Shown here: piece after piece, positions 1 through 7,488 of the stretch
How the letters are laid out: every line of letters starts with the position of its first letter
How positions within the stretch are numbered: the stretch's first letter is position 1
Origin: Nocardioides plantarum
Lineage (GTDB): Bacteria; Actinomycetota; Actinomycetes; Propionibacteriales; Nocardioidaceae
Length of the DNA stretch: 64,000 nucleotides
Direction of reading: 5' to 3'
Assembly (NCBI RefSeq): GCF_006346395.1
Contig: NZ_VDMS01000001.1
Coordinates: 1,116,001 to 1,180,000 of the forward strand
The notes under the pieces: model-generated
Databases searched by the model: none
Seen by the model: only the letters and a program-made list of their open reading frames with translations
What the model was told of the DNA's origin: nothing
Translations under genes and position numbers: made by a program

Positions 1-475
1 CGGCCACCAGGTGCACGAAGACCCGCAGCGTGCTCCAGCTCGCGCCGGGCTCGAACCACGGCGCCGTCGGCAGCGGGTGACGGGCCGACAGGTCGACGGT
101 GCGGACCAGCTCGTCGGTCGAGGCCGCCGCCTCGTCGTACGCCGCGAGCAGGCCGGCGAGCGTCTCGTCGTCGCGCATCGTGAAGCCGTCGAGGTGAGCG
201 AGCACGACGGCCGGCGGGTTGCTCCAGTCGACGTTGGCCCAGTCGACATCGGGAGCCTCGTCCGGTCCGTCGACGACGAACGCGGCCCACTGCCGCTCGA
301 TGACGGTCACGTGCTTGATCAGCCCACCGAGGCAGAGCTCGCTGGCGGTCGGGGTCAGCCGGGCCTGGTCGTCGGTGAGGCCGTCGACCGTGCCGCGGAA
401 CAGCCCACGGTGCTTGGTCAGGGCCTCGAGGAGGTCGGCGCGGTCGAGGTCGGTGGGGTGCTGGGTGGTGGTCAT
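1..475 (-). CDS. DinB-family protein (partial, 3' end off the left edge)
   Basis: About 158 codons are visible, read leftwards from an ATG at 475. The protein has a helical DinB/DUF664-like start (MTTTQHPTDLDRADLLEAL), then LGGLIKHVTVIERQWAAF, the usual first metal-ligand helix with His in the 'LIKHV' position of DinB-like four-helix bundles. The family contains metal-dependent thiol transferases such as mycothiol- or bacillithiol-linked enzymes; which substrate applies here cannot be told. A TAGCCT box ends 6 nt before the ATG, so the mRNA is probably leaderless. The longer plus-strand frame across this stretch is a shadow. The C-terminus is missing from the window. Confidence 0.85.
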   Translation of the reverse strand, partial: MTTTQHPTDLDRADLLEALTKHRGLFRGTVDGLTDDQARLTPTASELCLGGLIKHVTVIERQWAAFVVDGPDEAPDVDWANVDWSNPPAVVLAHLDGFTMRDDETLAGLLAAYDEAAASTDELVRTVDLSARHPLPTAPWFEPGASWSTLRVFVHLVA

Positions 476-481
476 GGCGTC

Positions 482-487
482 AGGCTA
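482..487 (-). promoter_or_regulatory. -10 box of a leaderless promoter for the DinB gene
   Basis: On the minus strand TAGCCT is followed by 6 nt and then the ATG at 475. The same spacing recurs at many genes in this window. Transcription would start at or next to the start codon. Confidence 0.55.
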
Positions 488-522
488 GGACCGCTTCAGG
501 TCAGTTTGCGGCCTGAATGAAG

Positions 523-624
523 CGTTGGGAAATTCTCCGCCGGCGTGGTGAAACTCCCGCCTCGTCGACGACGTTTCGTCATAGGGGCGGGAGTTTCACC
601 GCTGTGGCGGTGAATCTCCCAACG
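523..624. repeat. Long imperfect inverted repeat (39-bp arms)
   Basis: The arms are 523-561 and 586-624. The outer part CGTTGGGAAATTCTCCGCC pairs with GGCGGTGAATCTCCCAACG, and the inner part GGTGAAACTCCCGCC pairs with GGCGGGAGTTTCACC, separated by a loop of 24 nt. It lies just after prfC and before the DinB gene, both minus strand. It could act as a terminator, but two-part symmetric arms of this size are also typical of extragenic palindromes or miniature mobile elements. Confidence 0.8.
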
Positions 625-637
625 GGTCCCAGAACCC

Positions 638-2203
638 TCAGACCCCGCCCGCCGGCAGCGCCTCGAGCATGATCTCGGGGTTGTCGCGCGCGGTGACGTC
701 GGCTCGCCACCGGTCGACGAAGAGGGCCATGGGGGTGCCGTCGGAGCGGCGCAGCACCTCGACGCCCCGCTTGCCGACCAGGGCGGCGGCGCCGTCGTCG
801 TCGGTACGGCGGGCGACCTGGTAGTCGAGGCGGGAGAGTCGGATCGGGGAGTTGAACTCGTGGGTCATCCGCTCCTGGACGACCTCGAACTGCATCGGCC
901 CGACCGCCGCGAGCACCGGGCTCTGGTCGCCGCGCAGGTCGGAGCGCAGCACCTGGACGACGCCCTCCTGGTCGAGCTGCTCGATGCCCTTGCGGAACTG
1001 CTTGTAGCGGCCGATGTCGGCGGCGGTCGCGACCTGGAAGTGCTCGGGGGCGAACGACGGGACGGGCGGGTACTCGATCGGGTCGCCGGTGTAGACCGTG
1101 TCGCCGACGCGCAGCGACGCCGCGTTGACCAGGCCGATGATGTCGCCGGGGGCGGCGGTCTCGATCGACGACAGCTCCCGACCGAAGACGGCCTGGGCGT
1201 ACTTCGTCGCGAACGGCCGGCCCGTCGAGGCGTGGGTGACGACCATGCCGCGCTCGAAGGTGCCGGACACGACGCGGGCGTAGGCGAGCCGGTCGCGGTG
1301 GGCGGCGTTCATGCCCGACTGCACCTTGAAGACGAAGGCACTGAACTCGTCGTCGACCTCGCGCAGCGACCCGTCGACGCCGGGCGTCGTGTGCGGGGCG
1401 GGAGCCAGGTCGAGGAGCAGGTCGAGCAACTGGGCGACGCCGAAGTTCTGCAGCGCCGAGGCGAACATGACCGGGGTCGTCGTACCGGCCAGGAAGAGCT
1501 CCTGGTCGTGGTCGGCGCCGTCGGCCTCGAGCAGCTCGCTCTCCTCCACGGCGTCCTGCCAGACCGCGCGGTCCTCGTCGCCGACCTCGTCGGGCGACAT
1601 CCGCCGCTCGGGCGCGCGGGTGGCGCCGCCGGCGGTGCGGGTGTACTTCACGAACTCGCCCGTACGACGGTCCAGCACCCCCCGGAAGTCGCCCGCCTCC
1701 CCGACGGGCCAGGTCAGCGGCGTCGGGCGCAGCTTGATCTGCTTCTCGATCAGGTCCATCAGCTCCAGGGCCGACAGGCCCGGCCGGTCCCACTTGTTGA
1801 TGACGGTGATGACGGGGATGCCGCGCAGCGCGCAGACCTTGAACAGCTTGAGGGTCTGCGGCTCGAGCCCCTTGCCGGCGTCGACCAGCATCACGGCGGA
1901 GTCGACGGCCGACAGCACCCGGTAGGTGTCCTCGGAGAAGTCGGAGTGGCCGGGGGTGTCGACGAGGTTGACGACGTGGTCGCGGTAGTTGAACTGCAGC
2001 GCGGCGGAGGTGATCGAGATGCCGCGGGCCTTCTCCATGTCCATCCAGTCCGACACGGTCGCGCGGCGACCGCCCTTGCCGTGCACGGCGCCGGCCTCGG
2101 TGATGACGCGGGCGTGCAGCGCGAGCGCCTCGGTCAGCGTGGACTTGCCGGCGTCGGGGTGGCTGATGACGGCGAAGGTACGGCGGGGACGGGCGTCAGA
2201 CAC
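638..2203 (-). CDS. prfC: Peptide chain release factor 3 (RF3)
   Basis: A 521-aa translational GTPase that recycles RF1/RF2 from the ribosome after termination; it acts in the cytosol. G1 is SHPDAGKST (14-22), the switch I region RGISITSA at 60-67, G3 DTPGH (82-86) and G4 NKWD (136-139). The SHPDAGKST start and the continuous fit over the whole length (domain II around 'SGMNAAHRDR', domain III around 'VGPMQFEVVQERM') single out RF3 from EF-G. The length matches the family. Start is GTG at 2203; TAGGTT lies 6 nt upstream, so the message is likely leaderless. Confidence 0.97.
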   Translation of the reverse strand: MSDARPRRTFAVISHPDAGKSTLTEALALHARVITEAGAVHGKGGRRATVSDWMDMEKARGISITSAALQFNYRDHVVNLVDTPGHSDFSEDTYRVLSAVDSAVMLVDAGKGLEPQTLKLFKVCALRGIPVITVINKWDRPGLSALELMDLIEKQIKLRPTPLTWPVGEAGDFRGVLDRRTGEFVKYTRTAGGATRAPERRMSPDEVGDEDRAVWQDAVEESELLEADGADHDQELFLAGTTTPVMFASALQNFGVAQLLDLLLDLAPAPHTTPGVDGSLREVDDEFSAFVFKVQSGMNAAHRDRLAYARVVSGTFERGMVVTHASTGRPFATKYAQAVFGRELSSIETAAPGDIIGLVNAASLRVGDTVYTGDPIEYPPVPSFAPEHFQVATAADIGRYKQFRKGIEQLDQEGVVQVLRSDLRGDQSPVLAAVGPMQFEVVQERMTHEFNSPIRLSRLDYQVARRTDDDGAAALVGKRGVEVLRRSDGTPMALFVDRWRADVTARDNPEIMLEALPAGGV

Positions 2204-2209
2204 TCCGCG

Positions 2210-2215
2210 AACCTA
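2210..2215 (-). promoter_or_regulatory. -10 box of a leaderless promoter for prfC
   Basis: Minus-strand TAGGTT, then CGCGGA, then the GTG start at 2203. No Shine-Dalgarno sequence is present. Confidence 0.55.
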
Positions 2216-2265
2216 CCGTCCGTCCGGGTGGTCCCCCGACTCTGCGCCGATGGTGGGGTTGGCCC

Positions 2266-2517
2266 ATGAACAACGCTCACGACCAGACGACGCAGGACAC
2301 CCGCGAGAAGAAGGGCTTCCCGCTCTCCCCCAAGCAGGTCGTCGGCGTCGTCCTGCTGCTCCTCGTGGCCATCTTCTGCGCCCAGAACACCGGCGACACC
2401 ACGATCAAGCTCTTCGGCGGCGAGACCGAGTCGCCGTTGTGGGTCTGGCTGCTCGGCGTCCTCGCCCTCGGCGTGCTGATCGGGATCCTGCTGCCGGTCG
2501 GCCGCAAGAAGGACTGA
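2266..2517 (+). CDS. LapA-domain small membrane protein
   Basis: An 83-aa protein with a charged N-terminus, a first hydrophobic segment (about 25-40, VVGVVLLLLVAIFCAQNT), the QNT-x-x-TIKLFG stretch typical of LapA/DUF1049 proteins, a second segment (about 58-75) and a basic end GRKKD. Members are small two-helix membrane proteins; in Gram-negatives LapA is tied to LPS assembly, but in actinobacteria the role is unknown. It is divergent from prfC and convergent with the next gene. Function is not assigned beyond membrane location. Confidence 0.8.
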   Translation: MNNAHDQTTQDTREKKGFPLSPKQVVGVVLLLLVAIFCAQNTGDTTIKLFGGETESPLWVWLLGVLALGVLIGILLPVGRKKD

Positions 2518-2528
2518 GCGCGACGCCG

Positions 2529-2636
2529 GCTGAGGTGCGAGGAGCCCCGGCGACGAGCCTCGAAGCCACCGCAGCCGACGTACCCGACTCGACCTCCGGT
2601 ACCTGGTTTCGAGGCTCGCTCCGCTCGCACCTCAAC
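2529..2636. repeat. Extragenic palindrome between convergent genes (family A)
   Basis: Left arm from 2529 (GCTGAGGTGCGAG...GAGCCTCGAAGCC) pairs with the right arm 2605-2636 (GGTTTCGAGGCTCG...CGCACCTCAAC). The middle contains CCGCAGCCGACGTACCC, which recurs at 15193-15210. It fills the gap between the ends of two convergent genes and could work as a two-way terminator. Confidence 0.75.
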
Positions 2637-2645
2637 CGACGTGAG

Positions 2646-3761
2646 TCACTCCCTGCGGATGCCGCCGTAGATCACCCGGCGCGCGATCACGTCCTGCATG
2701 ACCGCGCGCGCCGTCCAGCCGGGGAAGCGCAGCTTCTGCCCCGACGGGAAGTAGATGTCGACGCCCTCGGGCTGCACGCCGGTCACCGAGCCCCAGCGCC
2801 GCCTCGTCGTACGGAACTGCTCGAGCGGGCGACCCGCGAGCTCGGCACGGATGTTGGCGGCCAGCACCTTGTCGGCCCGGTTGCGCGCCGAGGAGCGCAA
2901 CGCGTCGGTCGCGGCGACGTCGCCGATCGCGAACACCCCCGGCATCCCGGGCACCCGCAGGTCGCGCCCGGCGCGGACGAACCCGTCGCCGTCGAGCAGC
3001 TCGGCCGGCAGCCAGGAGGTGTTGGGCCGGACCCGGCCGATCGCCCACAGCACCGCGTCGGCCTCGGCCGGAGGCTGGCCGGTGCTCCACGACACCGGGC
3101 CGGTGGTGATCTCGTCGAGCGCGAACCCGTCGGGTACGACGGCCCGGTGGCCCGGGTGGACGCCCACCCCGAGCGCCGCGAGGCGCCCGGACAGGTCGGC
3201 CCACACCCGACCGTGGTGGGTGGGCAGGCCGCGCTCACCCGGGAAGTAGAGGTCGACCCGGCGCCCGGGCAGCGCGGCCGCGAGGTTGACGGCACTGCCC
3301 ACCGCGGCCGCTCCCCCACCGATGATCGCGATCGAGCCAGCGGCCGCCAGCCGGTCGTGGGCGGCGCGCAGGCCGGCCTCGACCTCGTGGGGCGTCTCCA
3401 GCCCGGGCCGCCGCCAGAACCCGTTGGTCACCCCGGTCGAGATCACCAGGACGTCGTAGGGCTCGTCGTACGTCGACCCGTCGGCGCGGGCGACGGTCAC
3501 GGTGCGGGCGTCGTGGTCCAGGGCGGTGAGGCTGCCGTGCACCACCCGCAGCGCGTCGAGCCGCCGGTAGCGACCGAAGTCGACGAGGTAGTCACGGCGC
3601 CAGTCGTCGGGTCGGGCCAGCCGGATGCCGAGCTCCTGGCCGCTGACCAGCATCGGCTTGCTGGAGATGCCGACCAGCTCGAGACCCCGGTCGGCCCGCG
3701 CCAGCTGGATCGCGGTCAGCAGCCCGCTGTCGCCCAGCCCCGCGATGACGACCCGGGTCAC
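2646..3761 (-). CDS. FAD-dependent pyridine nucleotide-disulphide-type oxidoreductase
   Basis: A 371-aa flavoprotein. The N-terminal Rossmann motif is VVIAGLGDSG (about 4-13), the second dinucleotide-binding motif is IIGGGAAAVGS (146-156), and near the end MPGVFAIGDVAA is the FAD-binding GD motif. The layout is that of NDH-2/FSP1-like (AIFM2-type) NAD(P)H oxidoreductases; the electron acceptor is unknown. I start it at the GTG at 3761 because the Rossmann fold begins there and this GTG overlaps the stop of the DUF1295 gene by 4 nt (GTGA), implying translational coupling. The frame stays open further upstream but that part is a shadow. Confidence 0.9.
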   Translation of the reverse strand: MTRVVIAGLGDSGLLTAIQLARADRGLELVGISSKPMLVSGQELGIRLARPDDWRRDYLVDFGRYRRLDALRVVHGSLTALDHDARTVTVARADGSTYDEPYDVLVISTGVTNGFWRRPGLETPHEVEAGLRAAHDRLAAAGSIAIIGGGAAAVGSAVNLAAALPGRRVDLYFPGERGLPTHHGRVWADLSGRLAALGVGVHPGHRAVVPDGFALDEITTGPVSWSTGQPPAEADAVLWAIGRVRPNTSWLPAELLDGDGFVRAGRDLRVPGMPGVFAIGDVAATDALRSSARNRADKVLAANIRAELAGRPLEQFRTTRRRWGSVTGVQPEGVDIYFPSGQKLRFPGWTARAVMQDVIARRVIYGGIRRE

Positions 3762-4669
3762 GGCACCGCCGGCGCGGGCGGCGTACGGCGCCCCCGGCGC
3801 GGGGGCCGCGGCACGAACCTCGGCACCCGGTCGATCACGTCCTGGTAGCTCGGGCGGCGATCGAGGCTGCGCTCCTCCATCATCGGGATGCTCGCGCCGA
3901 GGAACATCGCCAGCATCGCGATCGCGCCGAGGAACAGGACCCACCAGTCGCCCGGCGACGCCGCGAGGCCGAACAGCGCGAGCGACAGCCAGAACCCCCA
4001 CTCGCCGAAGTAGTTGGGGTGTCGCGACCACGCCCACAGGCCCCGGTCCAGGGCCTGGCCGGGCTGCTTGGTGCGGGCGAAGCGGTACATCTGGGTGTCG
4101 GCCACCCACGTGAGCAGGACCGACCCGAGCCCCACCACCGCGGCGACGACGTCGAGCCAGCCGACCGCGCGGCCGGGGCGGGTGAGGGCGACGTAGGCCG
4201 GCACCATCGCGAGGAACACCTGGAGCGTCGGGAAGACGTGGATCGCGAGCAGGTCGACGACCAGCTCGGCCCGGCCGGCCCTCTCGCGCAGCATGGGGTA
4301 GCGCCAGTCCTCGTGCTGCAGGCCGGGGAAGGCATAGATCCAGTTGCCGGTCAGCCGCACCGCCCACACCACGATCACGCCCAGGACGAGCACGTTGCGG
4401 GTGGTGTCGACGGCGCCGTCGGCCTGCGCCGCGATCCACCAGTACGCCGCCAGGTAGGGCGGCAGCACCGACCAGTAGGCGTCGTAGAAGCTCGAGTTGT
4501 GGTGCAGCCGGCTCGCGGCGAACACCACCAGCGTCGCCAGGAGGTCGGCGACCAGGGCGTCGAGCCACAGCCGGCCGGTGTCGGGCCCGCCGACCAGCCA
4601 GGCCGTCGCGAGCACCAGCGCGATCAGGTAGGCGACGCCGACGCGCGCCAGCGAAGCACCTTTGGTCAT
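3758..4669 (-). CDS. DUF1295 / steroid 5-alpha-reductase-like membrane protein
   Basis: A 303-aa multi-pass membrane protein with about seven hydrophobic segments. The C-terminal motif SRHPNYFGEW (215-224) is characteristic of the isoprenylcysteine methyltransferase / 5-alpha-reductase superfamily and of DUF1295. The reaction is unknown. The ATG at 4669 is chosen because a TAGGTT box lies 7 nt upstream and the preceding in-frame extension is not protein-like. It is the first gene of a two-gene unit with the flavoprotein, which suggests a membrane reductase fed by that flavoprotein (inference). Confidence 0.9.
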   Translation of the reverse strand: MTKGASLARVGVAYLIALVLATAWLVGGPDTGRLWLDALVADLLATLVVFAASRLHHNSSFYDAYWSVLPPYLAAYWWIAAQADGAVDTTRNVLVLGVIVVWAVRLTGNWIYAFPGLQHEDWRYPMLRERAGRAELVVDLLAIHVFPTLQVFLAMVPAYVALTRPGRAVGWLDVVAAVVGLGSVLLTWVADTQMYRFARTKQPGQALDRGLWAWSRHPNYFGEWGFWLSLALFGLAASPGDWWVLFLGAIAMLAMFLGASIPMMEERSLDRRPSYQDVIDRVPRFVPRPPRRGRRTPPAPAVP

Positions 4670-4676
4670 GGCCGCG

Positions 4677-4682
4677 AACCTA
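4677..4682 (-). promoter_or_regulatory. -10 box of a leaderless promoter for the DUF1295 gene
   Basis: Minus-strand TAGGTT followed by 7 nt and the ATG at 4669. Confidence 0.55.
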
Positions 4683-4884
4683 GTCGACCGGACACCTGTC
4701 CGGTGCTGGAATGCGTGACTGGCGTCACTCGTACCCGAGCTCGGCCCCCACGGTGATCGAGCCGACGGGCCGGCCACGGGCCGGCGAGTCGAGATCGCCG
4801 CAGGAACAGGCCAGGTGGGGCATCTCGGCTGCGGGCGTCTCGACTCGCGGTGACTACGTCCCCGCGGCTCGACGACCGTGAGTG

Positions 4885-5787
4885 TCAGGAACCGGCGGCG
4901 CGGCGCTCCGCCTCGGTCTGGACACGAGAGGTCTGGGCGCGGGAGGTCTGGCGCTCCTGGTCGGCCTCGCGGGCCAGGGCGGAGTCGGAGGCCAGCGGGC
5001 CCGAGGTCCACACGCCGGTGGCGTCGAGGTCGATGGTGCGCACCGAGCGGCGGACCGCGGCCGCCTTGTCGACGTACGTCGGCAGGGTGGTCGGCACCGG
5101 GTCCCAGCCACCGGCGACAGGCTCGGGCCCGGCCGTGTCGGTGTCGGTGTCGGCGGGAGCAGGGGTGTCGCGGGCCGCCAGGAACGCGGCCTCCTCGGCG
5201 AGCTCGACCTCGACCCGGACCGCGAGGATCTCCTCGGTCACCGGGCCGCTGTCGTCGAGGGGCGCGGGGTCGGCCGCGACCGGGACCCGCGCCGTGGCGC
5301 CGGTGCGGGCGGGACGGGCGGCACCGACGGCACCGACGGACCGCTCGCGCTTGACCATCAGCCGACAGGCGACCAGCCACGCGAGCAGGACGGCGGCCGG
5401 AGCGGCCAGCCAGATCCAGGCGACCACGCCGGCGACGGCGAGGCCGGCGACGACGACACCGGCGAGCAGGATGGTCAGGACGACGCGCAGCCGACGCCGG
5501 GCGGCGCGCGCGGCCGCGGCGCGGCGTACGGCGGGCGGGACGGTGGTGCGCTCGGCGCCGACCTCGGGGGCCGCCTCGACCGGCACGGCCGACGAGGCGG
5601 GCTTGCCGGGCTCGACCACGAGACGCGCCGACCGGCCGTCGACCGGCTCGCGCCGCGCGAGCACGCGCATCCGGGCCGAGAAGCCGACGACCTCGGCGCC
5701 GTTCTCGTGCTGGCGCAGCGCCTTGGGGATCAGGTAGGTGGCCCAGGCCACCGCCAGGGCGACGAAGATCAGAGCACTGAGGTCCAC
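4885..5787 (-). CDS. glpR: GlpR/SepX-like membrane receptor of gephyrin-like Glp
   Basis: A 300-aa protein with a hydrophobic helix at the N-terminus (about 3-21), a YLIPKALRQHENGAEVVGFS segment after it, a long polar stretch, two more helices (about 101-144) and a charged cytosolic tail. The short N-terminal anchor followed by the PKALRQH segment, and the position next to rimJ and the MoeA-type gene, match the actinobacterial GlpR (Corynebacterium) / SepX (Streptomyces) family, which ties the gephyrin-like protein Glp to the divisome. GTG start at 5787 with TAACCT 6 nt upstream. Separated from the acetyltransferase gene by a strong hairpin, so it probably has its own transcript. Confidence 0.75.
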   Translation of the reverse strand: MDLSALIFVALAVAWATYLIPKALRQHENGAEVVGFSARMRVLARREPVDGRSARLVVEPGKPASSAVPVEAAPEVGAERTTVPPAVRRAAAARAARRRLRVVLTILLAGVVVAGLAVAGVVAWIWLAAPAAVLLAWLVACRLMVKRERSVGAVGAARPARTGATARVPVAADPAPLDDSGPVTEEILAVRVEVELAEEAAFLAARDTPAPADTDTDTAGPEPVAGGWDPVPTTLPTYVDKAAAVRRSVRTIDLDATGVWTSGPLASDSALAREADQERQTSRAQTSRVQTEAERRAAGS

Positions 5788-5793
5788 AGACCG

Positions 5794-5799
5794 AGGTTA
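5794..5799 (-). promoter_or_regulatory. -10 box of a leaderless promoter for glpR
   Basis: Minus-strand TAACCT, then CGGTCT, then the GTG at 5787. Confidence 0.5.
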
Positions 5800-5879
5800 G
5801 GAGCGTCACCGCACCCCGCAGCGGAGGCGGCCAGGTGTGTCGCCAGATTGCTGGAGTGACTCATGTGATCTGGAACCAC

Positions 5880-5911
5880 GCTGACCCGTCGCCCGTGGGC
5901 GACGGGTCAGC
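5880..5911 (-). terminator. Strong GC hairpin at the end of the acetyltransferase gene
   Basis: A perfect 15-bp stem: GCTGACCCGTCGCCC (5880-5894) pairs with 5897-5911, with only 2 nt between the arms. It overlaps the stop codon at 5907-5909. There is no T-run, as is common for terminators in GC-rich actinobacteria. It would end the minus-strand unit that starts upstream of the pyrophosphorylase gene. Confidence 0.7.
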
Positions 5912-6527
5912 GCTCGAGGCGGCTCAGGAGACCGTGCGGGACCTCTTCCTTGGTGATCGCGTAGAGGCGGTGGTCGCGCCAGTCGCCGTCGATGTGCAGG
6001 AAGCGCGGGGCGTAGCCGACCTCGTGGAGGCCGAGCTTCTCCACCACCCGCAGGGAGTTGGAGTTCTCGGGGCGGATGGCGACCTCGATGCGGTGCAGTC
6101 CGACGACCTGGAAGCAGTGGTCGACGGCCATGGCGACGGCGCGGGGCATGACGCCGCGGCCGGCGACGTCCTGGTCGAGCCAGTAGCCGACCGAGGCGAA
6201 CTGCGCGGAGCCCCGCACGATGTTGTTGATCGTCAGCTGGCCGGCGAACCGGCCGTCGACCTCGACCGCGAACGGCAGCGTCGTGCCCTGCCGCGCCGCG
6301 ACCGCCAGCCGGCGCACGAGGGTGCGGAAGGTGACCGGTCGTGGCGGGGAGCCGGGCGGGGCCGTGGCGTCCCAGCGCACGAGCCACATCGCGTTGCGCT
6401 GGCGCGCCGAGCGCCAGGCGTCGAGGTCGGAGCGGCGCAGGGGCCGCAGCGTGACGACGGGGTCGGAGCCGCTGGTGAGGGTCGCGGGCCAGCCGGTCGG
6501 ACGCCGACGACCCCACCCACCGTTCAG
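5907..6527 (-). CDS. RimJ-like GNAT acetyltransferase
   Basis: 206 aa. Acetyl-CoA-dependent N-acetyltransferase of the RimJ/RimL type; acceptor unknown. First strand and helix are VVTLRPLRRSDLDAW, followed by SVGYWLDQDVAGRGVMPRAV (the acetyl-CoA loop, R/Q-x-x-G-x-G/A region) and HRIEVAIRPENSNSLRVVEKLG, the classic GNAT segment with N-x-x-S. The first ATG (6389) would remove the first beta strand, so the real start is upstream; the only in-frame near-cognate codon after the upstream stop region that keeps the domain whole is CTG at 6527, which overlaps the mog stop (CTGA). M. tuberculosis has rimJ in the same place. Confidence 0.85.
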   Translation of the reverse strand: MNGGWGRRRPTGWPATLTSGSDPVVTLRPLRRSDLDAWRSARQRNAMWLVRWDATAPPGSPPRPVTFRTLVRRLAVAARQGTTLPFAVEVDGRFAGQLTINNIVRGSAQFASVGYWLDQDVAGRGVMPRAVAMAVDHCFQVVGLHRIEVAIRPENSNSLRVVEKLGLHEVGYAPRFLHIDGDWRDHRLYAITKEEVPHGLLSRLER

Positions 6528-7000
6528 TGGTCGCTCCCGACGACCTGCTCGACGGCGTGCACCAGGATCGGTCGCAGCACCGCGAGCCCGTCCTTCACGC
6601 CGCCGCGGGAGCCCGGCAGGTTGACGACCAGGCAGTCGCCGACGACGCCGGCCAGGCCGCGGGAGAGCACGGCCGTCGGCACGCCCGCCGCCGCGCCGGC
6701 CGCGCGGATCGCCTCGGCGATGCCGGGCACCTCGCGGTCCAGGAGCGCCCGGGTCTGCTCGGGGGTGCGGTCGGTCGGGGTCAGGCCGGTGCCGCCCGTG
6801 GTCAGCACGAGGCGCGCTCCCCCGGCCACCGCGGCGGCGATCGCGGCACCCACCGGGTCTCCGTCGGGTACGACGACGGGCGGGTCGACCACGAACCCGA
6901 GCTCCTGCAGCGCGGTGACGATGATCGGCCCGGTCTCGTCGGCGTAGACGCCGGCGGCGGCCCGGTTGGAGGCGACGACGACCTCGGCCCGCAGGCTCAC
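6524..7000 (-). CDS. mog: Molybdopterin adenylyltransferase-like protein (Mog/MoaB)
   Basis: 158 aa, the normal length. It adenylates molybdopterin before molybdenum insertion. The signature TTGGTGLTPTD (67-77) is intact and LPGSRGGVKDGL follows later, both typical of MogA/MoaB. I start it at the GTG at 7000, overlapping the moaC stop by 4 nt (GTGA); the reading frame upstream of this is a shadow. Third of four or five tightly coupled genes (pyrophosphorylase, glp, moaC, mog, acetyltransferase). Confidence 0.93.
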   Translation of the reverse strand: MSLRAEVVVASNRAAAGVYADETGPIIVTALQELGFVVDPPVVVPDGDPVGAAIAAAVAGGARLVLTTGGTGLTPTDRTPEQTRALLDREVPGIAEAIRAAGAAAGVPTAVLSRGLAGVVGDCLVVNLPGSRGGVKDGLAVLRPILVHAVEQVVGSDH

Positions 7001-7485
7001 GCCTCGACCTGCGCAGTCCGTGAGAAGTCGCCGCTCTTGCCGCCGGACTTCGTCTCGACGCGCACGTCGGTGATCACCGCGGCCTTGTCGACGGCCTTGA
7101 CCATGTCGACGACGGTGAGCGCGGCGACCGAGACGGCCGTGAGCGCCTCCATCTCGACGCCGGTGCGGTCGGTGGTGCGGACCGCTGCGGTGATGTCGAC
7201 GGAGGTGTCGGTGACCACGAGGTCGACCGAGACGGCCGAGAGCGCCAGCGGGTGGCACAGCGGGATCAGCGACGGGGTCTGCTTGGCGCCCATGATGCCG
7301 GCGAGCCGGGCCACGGCGAGCGCGTCGCCCTTGGGCACGCCCTCACCGCGCAGCAGCGCGATCACGGCCGGCGAGACGAGCACCCGGCCCGAGGCGGTGG
7401 CCTCGCGGGCGGTGACGTCCTTGGCGGAGACGTCGACCATCCGGGCCGCACCGGTCTCGTCGACGTGGGTCAGTCGGTCGCTCAT
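6997..7485 (-). CDS. moaC: Cyclic pyranopterin monophosphate synthase
   Basis: 162 aa. Converts the MoaA product to cyclic pyranopterin monophosphate in molybdenum cofactor synthesis. Motifs PLCHPL (75-80), GVEMEAL (109-115), VDMVKAVDK (126-134) and the C-terminal GGKSGDFSR carry the active-site His, Glu, Asp and Lys residues of MoaC. Full length. It starts 3 nt after the glp stop. No moaA, moaD or moaE is seen in the window. Confidence 0.96.
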   Translation of the reverse strand: MSDRLTHVDETGAARMVDVSAKDVTAREATASGRVLVSPAVIALLRGEGVPKGDALAVARLAGIMGAKQTPSLIPLCHPLALSAVSVDLVVTDTSVDITAAVRTTDRTGVEMEALTAVSVAALTVVDMVKAVDKAAVITDVRVETKSGGKSGDFSRTAQVEA

Positions 7486-7488
7486 CGT

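Noticed and set aside
860..2269. A 469-codon plus-strand frame opposite prfC
   Set aside because: prfC has all GTPase motifs on the minus strand; the plus frame is low in complexity.
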